Shown here: one piece after another, positions 8,450 through 16,564 of the stretch
Position numbering within the stretch: position 1 is the first letter of the stretch
Layout: every line of letters starts with the position of its first letter
Origin: a bacterium
GTDB lineage: Bacteria; Pseudomonadota; Gammaproteobacteria; Nevskiales; OUC007
Assembly (NCBI GenBank): GCA_018222345.1
Contig: JAAFAL010000007.1
Coordinates: forward strand, 1-45,979
Direction of reading: 5' to 3'
DNA: 45,979 bases
Made by a program: the position numbers and the translations under genes
The notes under the pieces: model-generated
What the model was told of the DNA's origin: nothing
Database searches by the model: none
The model's input: the letters and a program-made list of their open reading frames with translations, nothing else

Positions 8450-9337
8450 TTACGTCAACTCGCTGAGAATGCTCTCCAACTGCTCCAGCGAGTCGTAACG
8501 AATCACCACCTGCCCGGCACCCTTGCCCTTGGCCTGCAGGTCAACCTTGGCATTCAGGCGCCCGCCTAAGGTGCGGCCCAGGCTAGTGAGGCGGTCGGGC
8601 AATTGCGCCGGATTGGAGTCTGGCTTGGCCTTGTTCTGGCCACCTTTCTTGCTCGCTGCCCGCACCAGTGCTTCGGTTTGACGCACGCTCAAGCCTTTGG
8701 CCACGACCTCGGCGGCAATCGCGCTACGCACATCATCCGGCGCGCCCAGGATGGCCCGCGCATGGCCCATTTCCAGCTTGCCATCACGCACCATGGCCTG
8801 CAGCTCGGTGTCGAGCTCCAGCAAGCGCAGCAAGTTGGACACGGCCGCGCGTGAACGCCCAACCGAATCGGCGCATTCCTGATGCGTCAGCCCGCAATCA
8901 TCGATCAGCCGCTTGAGCGCCAGTGATTCTTCGATCGGGTTGAGCGCCTCGCGCTGAATGTTCTCGATCAGCGCAACGGCCAGCGCCACCTGATCGGTCA
9001 TCGGCTTGACGACCGCCGGAATGACCGCAAGGCCTGCAAGCTTTGATGCTCGCCAGCGGCGCTCACCGGCGATCAGTTCAAATTCCTTGCCAGCCTCTCG
9101 TACGACGATAGGCTGGATCACGCCCTGGGCGCGGATGGACTGCGCCAGCGACTCCAGCGCCTCGTCGTCAATGTCGCGCCGGGGCTGGAACTTGCCGGGG
9201 ATGATCTTGTGCAGTTGGATTTCGCGCAGCGTGCCCTCGGCTTCTGCGTCTTCGCGGCTAACCTCGACCGATTCGACGCCACCCGAAAGCAATGCGTCGA
9301 GGCCTCGGCCAAGGCCGGCTCGGCGTTTCGTAGCCAT
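8450..9337 (-). CDS. parB: Chromosome-partitioning protein ParB
   Basis: This CTP-dependent parS-binding clamp protein segregates the chromosome origin with ParA. The 295 residues match chromosomal ParBs. It starts with the ParA-binding end (KRRAGLGRGLDALL). LREIQLHKIIPGKFQPRR and the CTP-binding GERRWRAS follow. The helix-turn-helix lies in the stretch GLTHQECADSVGRSRAAVSNLLRLL, and the dimerisation domain ends LESILSELT. It is the last gene of rsmG-parA-parB; a short palindromic repeat separates it from parA. Confidence 0.96.
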   Translation of the reverse strand: MATKRRAGLGRGLDALLSGGVESVEVSREDAEAEGTLREIQLHKIIPGKFQPRRDIDDEALESLAQSIRAQGVIQPIVVREAGKEFELIAGERRWRASKLAGLAVIPAVVKPMTDQVALAVALIENIQREALNPIEESLALKRLIDDCGLTHQECADSVGRSRAAVSNLLRLLELDTELQAMVRDGKLEMGHARAILGAPDDVRSAIAAEVVAKGLSVRQTEALVRAASKKGGQNKAKPDSNPAQLPDRLTSLGRTLGGRLNAKVDLQAKGKGAGQVVIRYDSLEQLESILSELT

Positions 9338-9359
9338 CAGGTGCGCCCTCCAACCCGGT

Positions 9360-9394
9360 TGTCATTGCGAGCGGCATGGCCGCCCGCAATGACA
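9360..9394. repeat. Palindromic repeat, short form (copy 3)
   Basis: This 35-bp element keeps only the outer arms of the family, TGTCATTGCGAGCGGC and GCCGCCCGCAATGACA, and has lost the inner CAATCTCGT/ACGAGATTG pair. It fills the 79-nt gap between parA and parB and would form a hairpin in their shared mRNA. Confidence 0.85.
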
Positions 9395-9416
9395 GGTTCT
9401 TGTGTTGGCGCTGCCA

Positions 9417-10193
9417 TTACGCGGCCCTCTTGATCGCTTGCTGCACAATCTCTTCGGCCAGCAGCAAGTAGGCCTGTGCGCCTTTGGATTGCTCGTCATA
9501 TATCAGTGCCGGCACGCCGTGGCTGGGCGCTTCGGCCAGGCGTACATTGCGCGGCACGATGGTGCGATAGACCTGATCCGGAAAGTGCGCCAGCAGCTGC
9601 GCCGACACGTCGTTGGCCAGGTTGTTGCGCGGGTCGAACATGGTGCGCAGCACGCCTTCGACCTCCAGCTTGGGGTTGAGCACGGCCTTGACCTTGCGGA
9701 TGGTGTCGAGCAGCGCGCTGAGGCCTTCCAGCGCGTAATACTCGCACTGCATGGGGATAATGACGCCGTCGGCCGCGACCAGTGCGTTGACAGTGAGCAT
9801 GGACAGCGCCGGCGGGCAGTCGATGATGATGTAGTCGTAGTCGAAATCGATGTCCGCGACCAGGTTCTTGAGCGCTTTTTCGCCACCCTTTTGCTGGCGC
9901 AAGCCGACCTCGGCAGCGGTCATGTCGGTGTTGCTGGGCAACACGTCCAGGCCCAGTTCGTCCAGCTTGACGATCGCGGCGCGCGGCTCGGCCTCGCCCA
10001 GCAGCACGTCGCAACCGGTGTGCTTCAAGCCATCCTTGCTCACGCCCACACCCATGGTGGCGTTGCCTTGGGCGTCGATATCCACGAGCAGCACGCGTTG
10101 CTTGCTGGCGGCTAATGATGCGGCCAGGTTGACGGCGGTCGTGGTCTTGCCCACGCCACCTTTTTGGTTGGCAATTGCCAGCACGCGTGCCAT
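9417..10193 (-). CDS. parA: Chromosome-partitioning ATPase ParA
   Basis: This Walker-type ATPase (ParA/Soj) moves ParB-parS complexes over the nucleoid. It is 258 residues long. The deviant Walker A motif NQKGGVGKTTTAVNLA is at residues 9-24, Walker A' is VLLVDIDAQGNAT, and the switch region is YDYIIIDCPPALS. The ATG at 10193 overlaps the rsmG stop as TGATG, so translation is coupled to rsmG. Confidence 0.97.
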   Translation of the reverse strand: MARVLAIANQKGGVGKTTTAVNLAASLAASKQRVLLVDIDAQGNATMGVGVSKDGLKHTGCDVLLGEAEPRAAIVKLDELGLDVLPSNTDMTAAEVGLRQQKGGEKALKNLVADIDFDYDYIIIDCPPALSMLTVNALVAADGVIIPMQCEYYALEGLSALLDTIRKVKAVLNPKLEVEGVLRTMFDPRNNLANDVSAQLLAHFPDQVYRTIVPRNVRLAEAPSHGVPALIYDEQSKGAQAYLLLAEEIVQQAIKRAA

Positions 10194-10816
10194 CAGGTGG
10201 CCAACTCCATCACGACAACACAGCGCTCGGCATCCAGGCCGGGCACTTGCAGGGGAATGATCTCGGAAACTGTCACGTCCGTATCCAGGCCTTTAATTTC
10301 GTCATCGGGCGGCCGGCCTTTCATGGCCAACCAGCGGCCGTCAGCGGCCAGTAAATGGCGCGTCTGACGGGTGAAGTCGGCCAGGCTGGCGAATGCCCGG
10401 CAGGTGACGGTAGCGAAACCGGCGCTGCTTTGGAAGTGTTCGACACGCTCGGCGGCCACTGTCGCGTTATCCAGCGCCAGCAAGCGTTTGATATGGCGTT
10501 GAAAACGTGCCTTTTTGTCCACCGCCTCCACCGAGGTCACCGCCAGCTCGGGCTGCACAATCGCGAGCAACAGGCCGGGCAGGCCCGCACCGCTGCCCAC
10601 GTCGAGCAGCGGCCCGCGCACGTGGGGCAACAAGGCCAGGCTGTCGGCCAGATGCGCCGTCAACATGGCGTTTGGATCGCGTATCGCCGTCAGGTTGTAA
10701 GTGCGGTTCCATTTGGCGAGTTCGTCACGGAATTGCAGCAGCCGGGCAATCGTATCGTCCGGCAGTTGCAATGCTAGCGCCTGCGCATGTGCGGCAAGCG
10801 CCGCTGCGTCATCCAC
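10193..10816 (-). CDS. rsmG: 16S rRNA m7G527 methyltransferase
   Basis: It methylates N7 of G527 in 16S rRNA using SAM; loss gives low-level streptomycin resistance. The protein is 207 residues (E. coli 207). The early block WNRTYNLTAIRDPNAMLTAHLADSLALL, the SAM motif LLDVGSGAGLPGLLLA and VEAVDKKARFQ are the GidB signature. The start is GTG at 10816, directly after the TAA of acuI (TAAGTG); there is no usable in-frame ATG nearby. The usual partner mnmG is not upstream; acuI takes that place. Confidence 0.95.
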   Translation of the reverse strand: MDDAAALAAHAQALALQLPDDTIARLLQFRDELAKWNRTYNLTAIRDPNAMLTAHLADSLALLPHVRGPLLDVGSGAGLPGLLLAIVQPELAVTSVEAVDKKARFQRHIKRLLALDNATVAAERVEHFQSSAGFATVTCRAFASLADFTRQTRHLLAADGRWLAMKGRPPDDEIKGLDTDVTVSEIIPLQVPGLDAERCVVVMELAT

Positions 10817-11818
10817 TTAGCCTTCACCACCAATCTCGACCAAATAACGGCCAGTCACGGCGCCATCCATGATTTGCGAACAGGCGTCGAATACGCCGTC
10901 CAAATCTGTGGTGTGACTGGCGATCTGGTCGAATGCCGTTGGCTTCCAGTCGCCGGCCAAATGGTTCCAGACACTCAGGCGCTGATCCATGGGGCAGCCC
11001 ACCGAATGCACGCCCAACAGCGACACGCCGCGCAGAATGAACGGCATGACAGTGGTGCTCAATTTGAAGCCGCCGGCGAGGCCAATGCTGGCAATGTTGC
11101 CGTGCTCGTTGATCACCCGCGTCAGGCTGGACAGCAAGTCGCCGCCGACGTTATCGATAACGCCGCCAAATTGGCCCGACTCCAGCGGCCGTTCACCCAG
11201 CTCCAGGGCATCCGGGGTGACGATGTCATCCGCGCCGACTGCCGTCAGGTAATCGCGCGCCGAATCCTTGCGGCTGATCGCGGTGACCGAAAAGCCCGCC
11301 TGCGACAAAATGTTGACTGCAAACGAGCCGACGCCACCGGTTGCGCCAGTCACGGCAACTGGCCCGAGTTCAGGCGTCTGCCGGTTCTCAACCATGCGCT
11401 GCACGGCCAAGCCCGCAGTAAAACCAGCGGTGCCCAACTGCATGGCCTGACGCATGCTCAGCCCCGCAGGCAGAGCGACCAATTTATCGCCATGCACACA
11501 GGCAGTTTCTGTTAATCCACCATCAACCGTTTCTGAAAGCATGTATCCAGTGGCCAGAATTTGGTCACCCGCTTTCCATTTGGCATGCCGTGATTCTGTC
11601 ACAGTGCCTGACAGGTCGATTCCAGCAATCAATGGAAAGGCTTTCGCGATCTTGCCCTTGCCGGTAATCGCCAATGCGTCCTTAAAGTTGAGGCTGGAGT
11701 ACGCCACCGCAATTTTCACCTCGCCATCGGCGGGCGTAGGTTCGGGCAGCTCGACCAGTTTGCCTTGCACCCGCTTGTCGTCGTCCCGGTGCAGTTGAAT
11801 CGCACGTATGCTTGTCAT
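10817..11818 (-). CDS. acuI: Acrylyl-CoA reductase (NADPH), AcuI/YhdH family
   Basis: This medium-chain (zinc-free) oxidoreductase reduces acryloyl-CoA to propionyl-CoA, a detoxification step in acrylate, DMSP or 3-hydroxypropionate metabolism. The start at 11818 (MTSIRAIQLH) gives 333 residues (E. coli YhdH 324); a longer reading runs into pdxH. SSLNFKDALAITGKGKI and PLIAGIDLSGTV are family blocks, and GATGGVGSFAVNILSQ is the NADPH-binding loop. It is divergent from pdxH across only 34 bp and abuts rsmG, so it may be the promoter-proximal gene of the rsmG-parAB operon. Confidence 0.9.
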   Translation of the reverse strand: MTSIRAIQLHRDDDKRVQGKLVELPEPTPADGEVKIAVAYSSLNFKDALAITGKGKIAKAFPLIAGIDLSGTVTESRHAKWKAGDQILATGYMLSETVDGGLTETACVHGDKLVALPAGLSMRQAMQLGTAGFTAGLAVQRMVENRQTPELGPVAVTGATGGVGSFAVNILSQAGFSVTAISRKDSARDYLTAVGADDIVTPDALELGERPLESGQFGGVIDNVGGDLLSSLTRVINEHGNIASIGLAGGFKLSTTVMPFILRGVSLLGVHSVGCPMDQRLSVWNHLAGDWKPTAFDQIASHTTDLDGVFDACSQIMDGAVTGRYLVEIGGEG

Positions 11819-11852
11819 CCTTGATCCGTATTCGTTGAATTTCACTCCTATT

Positions 11853-12479
11853 ATGGCGCAGTACGACTTGCATGAAGACCGTGGCCTGACTACCGAGGAT
11901 TTGGGCGCCGACCCGATCGCGGCGTTCGAACGCTGGCTCGGCGAGGCTGCCGACGCCGGCCAGATCGAGCCCACGGCCATGAGCCTGGCAACCGCCACGG
12001 CCGACGGCGCGCCGTCCAACCGCATGGTGTTGTTCAAGGGCCTTAAGGACGGCGGGTTTTGCTTTTACACCAACTTCGACAGCCGCAAGGGCCACGAACT
12101 GGCAGATAACGCCCGCGTGGCGCTGCTGTTTTGGTGGGACAAGCTGCAGCGGCAAGTGCGGATCGACGGCACGGCCGGCCGAATCCCGCAGGACGAAGCC
12201 AACGCCTACTACCAAACCCGCTCCCGCGGCAGCCGCATCGGCGCCTGGGCATCACGGCAATCGCAAGTTGTCACCGATCGCGCTGAACTGGAAGGCCGCG
12301 TTGCGCATTACGAGGCGCAATTCGACGGCAAGGATGTACCCATTCCGGACTTTTGGGGCGGCTACCGCGTGGAACCCAGCGCGATCGAATTTTGGCAAGG
12401 CCGCGACAGCAGATTGCACGATCGCATTGTGTTCAGCCGCAGTGGACACGCGTGGCTGACGCAGAGATTGGAGCCTTGA
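11853..12479 (+). CDS. pdxH: Pyridoxamine 5'-phosphate oxidase
   Basis: This FMN-dependent enzyme oxidises PNP and PMP to PLP in vitamin B6 synthesis and salvage. From the ATG at 11853 the protein is 208 residues (family about 210-220). It has ATADGAPSNRMVLFKGL (FMN site), FYTNFDSRKGHEL, RQVRIDGTAGRI, SRGSRIGAWASRQS and the C-terminal signature WGGYRVEPSAIEFWQGR followed by LHDRIVF. The upstream reading to 11808 overlaps acuI and adds non-family residues. Confidence 0.95.
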   Translation: MAQYDLHEDRGLTTEDLGADPIAAFERWLGEAADAGQIEPTAMSLATATADGAPSNRMVLFKGLKDGGFCFYTNFDSRKGHELADNARVALLFWWDKLQRQVRIDGTAGRIPQDEANAYYQTRSRGSRIGAWASRQSQVVTDRAELEGRVAHYEAQFDGKDVPIPDFWGGYRVEPSAIEFWQGRDSRLHDRIVFSRSGHAWLTQRLEP

Positions 12480-12551
12480 GGGCAGGCGTCATTCTGCAGT
12501 GCAACATCGATCCCTGTACCCTGCGCGCACACTCAACGCATTCAAGTATTA

Positions 12552-13034
12552 ATGGAAATTGCCGAAAACACCGTCGTGAGCTTCGACTACACCTTGCAAA
12601 ACGACGCCGGCGAAACGCTGGACTCATCCGCCGACCGCGCGCCGCTGGACTACCTGCACGGCCACGGCAACATCGTGCCGGGACTGGAAAAAGCCATGGC
12701 TGGCAAAGCCGTCGGCGACAGCTTCACGGCCAAGATTCCGCCGGAAGAAGGTTATGGCGAGCGCCACGATGCGCTGGAACAAGCCGTGCCGCGTAGCGCT
12801 TTTGAAGGTATCGACAAAATCGAGCCGGGCATGATGTTCCAGGCCGAGACGCCCAACGGGCCGGCACCCGTCACCGTGACTGCCGTTGCCGAAGACACAG
12901 TAACCGTCGATGGCAACCACGCCTTGGCCGGTGAGACCCTGCACTTCGACGTGACCGTGCGCGAAGTGCGCGCCGCCAGTGCCGAAGAAATCGAGCACGG
13001 CCACGTGCACGGCCCGGACGGCCACGCGCACTAA
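12552..13034 (+). CDS. slyD: FKBP-type prolyl isomerase, SlyD class
   Basis: This cytoplasmic peptidyl-prolyl isomerase and metallochaperone has 160 residues. The FKBP core (VVSFDYTLQNDAGETLDSS, LDYLHGHGNIVPGLEKAMAGK) is interrupted by the insert-in-flap chaperone domain (about residues 70-125), as in SlyD. The tail GHVHGPDGHAH is a short histidine-rich nickel-binding end, much shorter than in E. coli. No strong Shine-Dalgarno sequence is seen. It is convergent with the aminotransferase across a repeat. Confidence 0.92.
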   Translation: MEIAENTVVSFDYTLQNDAGETLDSSADRAPLDYLHGHGNIVPGLEKAMAGKAVGDSFTAKIPPEEGYGERHDALEQAVPRSAFEGIDKIEPGMMFQAETPNGPAPVTVTAVAEDTVTVDGNHALAGETLHFDVTVREVRAASAEEIEHGHVHGPDGHAH

Positions 13035-13041
13035 GGGGAGA

Positions 13042-13184
13042 CCCTCATCCGGCGCTTCGCGCCACCTTCTCCCGCAAGCGGGAGAAGGGTCTATGTGCTC
13101 CGCACTTTCCATGGGGAGAAGGCAGAGCATTCACCTCTCCCATGGGGAGAGGTCGCCAGCGCGTAGCGTTGGCGGGTGAGGGGA
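13042..13184. repeat. Composite palindromic intergenic repeat (CCCTCATCC type)
   Basis: The element begins CCCTCATCC and ends GGGTGAGGG. Inside are two hairpins: an 11-bp stem CCTTCTCCCGC/GCGGGAGAAGG at 13065-13088, and CCTCTCCC/GGGAGAGG at 13134-13152. It fills almost all of the gap between the convergent slyD and aminotransferase genes. Similar CCCTCATCC...GGGAGAAGG elements are common in proteobacterial intergenic DNA. It is unrelated to the TCATTGCGA family. Confidence 0.8.
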
Positions 13185-13190
13185 GCGTGC

Positions 13191-14309
13191 CTATGCGTTC
13201 AGCGCCTCGCCCAGCGCACCGATGCACAGATCGACATGACGCTGGGTGCAGCTTTGACCCATTAGGCCGATACGCCAGATCTTGCCGGCCATCGGGCCAA
13301 GCCCAGCGCCAATCTCAAGGTTGTGGCGCTGTAGCAACTGTGCACGCACGCCGGCTTCGTCAACTCCGTCGGGCACCATCACCGCATTGAGCTGCGGTGT
13401 GCGCTCGCCGGCGGGCACAGCCATGTGTAGGCCCAGTGACTCCAAGCCCTCGACCAACTTCAAATGCGTGTCGGAGTGGCGTTTCCAGGCCGCTTCCAAG
13501 CCTTCCTCAAGCAGCATCACCAGCGATTCATGCAAGCCATACAGTGCGTTCACTGGCGCAGTGTGGTGATACGCGCGCTTGGCGCCACTCCAGTAGCCGG
13601 TGAGCAAGCTGAGGTCCAAAAACCAGCTTTGCACCGGAATCTTGCGCGCGTCCATGGCCTCGCGAGCACGCGGGCCGAAGGTGACCGGTGACAGGCCGGG
13701 CGGGCAACTGAGGCATTTCTGCGTGCCCGAATAGGCGGCATCGATTCCCCACTCCTGAATCTTGACTGGAACGCCGCCCAGCGATGTGACCGTGTCGGCC
13801 AGCGTCAATGCACCAAACTCTTGCGCCACAGCCGCGATGGCCTGCGCGTCGGACAGCACGCCTGTCGATGTTTCGGCATGCACAAAACCCACCAGCTTCG
13901 TCGTCGGGTTTTGCTTGAGCGCGTCGCGCAGCGCTTCCACATCAATGGCGCGGCCCCACTGCTGCTCGACCTTGACCACCTTGGCGCCAGCGCGCTCGGC
14001 CATGACGGCCATGCGGCCGCCGAACACGCCGTTGACGCAGGCAATAAAGGTGTCGCCCGGCTCCAGCAGGTTGACGATCGCGGCCTCTTGGCCAGCTGAG
14101 CCCGGCGCCGAAATTGGCATCGTCAATTGGTAATCAGTGCAAAAAACCTCGCGCAGGCCGCCCATGATTTGATCCATCAGTGTGATGAATTCGGGGTCGA
14201 GGTGGCCGATGGTGTCGCGCGCCAGCGCTAGTCGCACACGCTCGTGCACATCGGACGGGCCGGGGCCCATAAGAACGCGAGTGGGCGGGGCAAACGGTGT
14301 CATTGGCAT
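13191..14309 (-). CDS. Class V aminotransferase, alanine/serine-glyoxylate type
   Basis: This PLP enzyme resembles alanine-glyoxylate, serine-glyoxylate or serine-pyruvate aminotransferases. VLMGPGPSDVHERV opens the family, SAPGSAGQEAAIVNLLEPGD binds the cofactor phosphate, HAETSTGVLSD follows, and SGTQKCLSCPPGLSPV contains the PLP lysine. It is about 372 residues, usual length. Candidate starts are ATG at 14309 or 14303, or TTG at 14318; I chose 14309 because GAG lies at a fair distance upstream. The exact amino donor cannot be read from sequence. It is divergent from the fasciclin gene. Confidence 0.85.
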   Translation of the reverse strand: MPMTPFAPPTRVLMGPGPSDVHERVRLALARDTIGHLDPEFITLMDQIMGGLREVFCTDYQLTMPISAPGSAGQEAAIVNLLEPGDTFIACVNGVFGGRMAVMAERAGAKVVKVEQQWGRAIDVEALRDALKQNPTTKLVGFVHAETSTGVLSDAQAIAAVAQEFGALTLADTVTSLGGVPVKIQEWGIDAAYSGTQKCLSCPPGLSPVTFGPRAREAMDARKIPVQSWFLDLSLLTGYWSGAKRAYHHTAPVNALYGLHESLVMLLEEGLEAAWKRHSDTHLKLVEGLESLGLHMAVPAGERTPQLNAVMVPDGVDEAGVRAQLLQRHNLEIGAGLGPMAGKIWRIGLMGQSCTQRHVDLCIGALGEALNA

Positions 14310-14484
14310 AGGCTGCAAGCTCGGCGCTGTGAATGAATGGGGGCAGGAACATAGACCATTGCGCGGTGGATCGCGAGTCTCGCGCGGCTTTAGTGCATCT
14401 GACCGCCGGATGAATGCGAACTATTCAATACACGCGCTGCGCACTTGTGCGGCGCGCTCTACAGTCGTATTCATGGAGGAATCG

Positions 14485-15054
14485 ATGCTCGCACGCACAT
14501 CTCGCAAATTTTTCGCCCCGCTGGCAGCCGCACTGATCGGGCTGGGCGGTGCCGTTCTACCGGCCAGCGCCGCCGACACTGTCATGGTTGGGGGCGAGGA
14601 CATGTTCCCCAGCAAAAACATTATCGAGAACGCGGTTAATTCCAAGGCCCACACCACGCTGGTCGCCGCCGTCAAGGCAGCCGGCTTGGTCGAAACACTG
14701 TCTGGCCCTGGCCCGTTCACGGTGTTTGCACCCACCAACGACGCATTCGAAAACCTGCCCGAGGGCACCGTCGAGACGCTGCTGAAGGAAGAAAACAAAG
14801 ACCAGTTGACCGGCGTGCTGACTTATCACGTCATCCCCAGCCGTGTGGACAGCACGACGCTTGAAAACGCGATGGCCAAACGTGGCAGCGTGCGCTACAA
14901 GACCGTCAATGGCGGCTTGCTCACGTTCAAGGCCAATGGCAACAACGTCATCGTCGAAGACGCAAACGGCAATGTGGCCAACATCTCGATTGTTGACGTC
15001 TTTCAAAGCAATGGCGTCATCCACGTGATCGACACCGTGTTACTGCCAGAATAA
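14485..15054 (+). CDS. Secreted fasciclin (FAS1) domain protein
   Basis: This is a 189-residue exported protein. A Sec signal peptide covers residues 1 to about 29 (LARTSRKFFAPLAAALIGLGG, cleavage after ASA). One FAS1 domain follows: TLVAAVKAAGLVETLSGPGPFTVFAPTNDAFENLP (H1 region), the YHVIPS motif, and the H2 region NGVIHVIDTVLLP. FAS1 proteins act in adhesion or in the periplasm with unknown partners. The ATG at 14485 follows GGAGGA at 14475-14480. An upstream in-frame reading has no signal peptide and overlaps the divergent gene. A terminator follows. Confidence 0.92.
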   Translation: MLARTSRKFFAPLAAALIGLGGAVLPASAADTVMVGGEDMFPSKNIIENAVNSKAHTTLVAAVKAAGLVETLSGPGPFTVFAPTNDAFENLPEGTVETLLKEENKDQLTGVLTYHVIPSRVDSTTLENAMAKRGSVRYKTVNGGLLTFKANGNNVIVEDANGNVANISIVDVFQSNGVIHVIDTVLLPE

Positions 15055-15120
15055 TGTCCCCGTAACAGGCCGCAAAGAGCCTGCTCAGGTTGCCCGATCC
15101 CCGATCACAGGCAACTGACT

Positions 15121-15153
15121 GCGCCGACACCGCATGGTATCGGCGCTTTTTTT
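15121..15153 (+). terminator. Rho-independent terminator of the FAS1 gene
   Basis: The stem GCGCCGA(c)ACC / GGT(a)TCGGCGC encloses a short loop and is followed by seven T residues at 15147-15153. It lies 67 nt after the stop codon and just before the end of the convergent GST gene. Confidence 0.85.
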
Positions 15154-15166
15154 GTTTATGCGGCCA

Positions 15167-15790
15167 TCACTCCGCAAACGCCGCCTGCGCTGCGGGCCGC
15201 TCGGCCATGCTGTCGAACCAGCGGCGCAGGTTGGGCTGGTCATCTGCCGGTTTGTAGCCCATGAAGCGGAAAAAGCGCAGCCCGCAATAGGCGGTGATGT
15301 CGGCCACCGACAGCGCATTGCCGGTGATGAAATCCTTGTCGGCCAACTCGCGGTCGAGGCGGCGCAGGCGGCTCTCGGTAACGCTGCGTTGCTTCTCGCC
15401 AAAGTCAGAGAACTGCGGGTTTTCCAGCAGCTTTGCGGTCTCATGGGTGTGGCGATAGCTCATCGCCATGGGCATGAACAATTCCAGTTCCATCATTCGC
15501 TGCCACATTTCCACCTGCGCCTGAGCGATGGGCGTGTCGCCAAACAAGGTGGGCGTGGGGTGGCTGGCCTCGAAGTAGCGGCAAATAGCGATGGATTCGC
15601 AAATCACCGTGCCATCATCGAGTTCCAGCGCAGGGATACGGCCGTTGGGCACGCGGGCGCGGTATTCAGGTGACTTGTGCTCGCCTTTCATCAGCGCAAC
15701 CTGCTCGCGCTCGATGTCGATGCCCTTCTCGGCGAGGAAGAAATCCACCCGCGCGGCGCTCGGGGTTTTGTTGGTGGTCAGCAATTTCAT
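15167..15790 (-). CDS. Glutathione S-transferase
   Basis: This 207-residue cytosolic GST has the N-terminal thioredoxin fold: LLTTNKTPSAARVDFFLAEKG, then the cis-proline block NGRIPALELDDGTVICESIAICRYF with the glutathione-binding E-S pair. The C-terminal helical domain contains LSVADITAYCGLRF. No canonical catalytic serine or cysteine can be assigned with confidence; T6 or S11 are candidates. It sits 22 nt downstream of the SDR gene, so the pair may be one transcript with the DUF899 gene. Confidence 0.9.
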   Translation of the reverse strand: MKLLTTNKTPSAARVDFFLAEKGIDIEREQVALMKGEHKSPEYRARVPNGRIPALELDDGTVICESIAICRYFEASHPTPTLFGDTPIAQAQVEMWQRMMELELFMPMAMSYRHTHETAKLLENPQFSDFGEKQRSVTESRLRRLDRELADKDFITGNALSVADITAYCGLRFFRFMGYKPADDQPNLRRWFDSMAERPAAQAAFAE

Positions 15791-15811
15791 AAACAGGGTT
15801 TCCAGTCGGAT

Positions 15812-16564
15812 TTACGAATCAAATTCTTTCGCCAGGCGCTTGCGCATTTGACGCATGTAGGCCTGCGGCGCCAAGCGCGACAGCCACCATGCCAGATGTG
15901 CAGTGGCGCCGATGCGCTGCAACGGCTTGCGCGCCAGCATGGCAGCAACAGCGCGTTGCGCAACCGCCTCAGCATCCAGCAAACCGCCACTGGTGCCGCG
16001 CGGTGTTTGCGCGGCTTGGCCGTCGCCACCCAGCGCATTCTGGGCGATGGCGGTATCGATGAAGCTGGGGCATACCATGGTGACCGAGATGCCCGCCGGC
16101 ACGAGCTCGGCGCGCAGGCTGTCAAAGTAGCCATGCAAGGCGTGCTTGCTGGCGGCATAACCGCTGCGGCCGAGCACGCCGGCGTAACCTGCTACCGATG
16201 ACACCACGCCGATGCAGCCGGCGCTGGCCTGCAGTGCGGGCAGCGCGGCGGCCACAATATTGACCGCACCCCAGTAGTTCACATCCATGACTTTGCGCAG
16301 CACCTCGGGTGCCGTATTGGCCGCCAGGCTGCGGTGGGTGATGCCGGCGTTGGCGATCACCATGTCCAAGCCGCCGTGGGTTTCGACGGCGGCTTCGACA
16401 ACGCGGTGGCAGGCAGCGGCATCTGTCACGTCCAATGCGTGGCCCGCTGGCGGCGGCTTCAGGTCGGTTGCAACGACGGTCCAGCCGGCGTCCGTGAGCG
16501 CACGGCTCAGCGCTTGGCCCAACCCACCGGCTGCGCCTGTAATGAGGACGACCGGCACGCTCAA
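15812..16564 (-). CDS. Short-chain dehydrogenase/reductase
   Basis: This classical SDR has about 250 residues. The NAD(P) motif is TGAAGGLG near the N-terminus, ANAG is at the middle of the Rossmann fold, VVSSVAG carries the catalytic serine and YAASK the catalytic tyrosine and lysine. The C-terminal part contains PSFIDTAIA and a hydrophobic region (LAWWLSRLAPQAYMRQM), as in SDRs that act on lipids or at membranes. I chose TTG at 16564, which overlaps the stop codon of the preceding gene as TTGA; GTG at 16558 is an equal alternative. The substrate is unknown. Confidence 0.85.
   Translation of the reverse strand: MSVPVVLITGAAGGLGQALSRALTDAGWTVVATDLKPPPAGHALDVTDAAACHRVVEAAVETHGGLDMVIANAGITHRSLAANTAPEVLRKVMDVNYWGAVNIVAAALPALQASAGCIGVVSSVAGYAGVLGRSGYAASKHALHGYFDSLRAELVPAGISVTMVCPSFIDTAIAQNALGGDGQAAQTPRGTSGGLLDAEAVAQRAVAAMLARKPLQRIGATAHLAWWLSRLAPQAYMRQMRKRLAKEFDS

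Noticed and set aside
13042-13184. CRISPR or tRNA-like array in the slyD downstream gap
   Set aside because: The hairpins are non-identical, not regularly spaced, and no cloverleaf forms; it is a common type of palindromic intergenic repeat.
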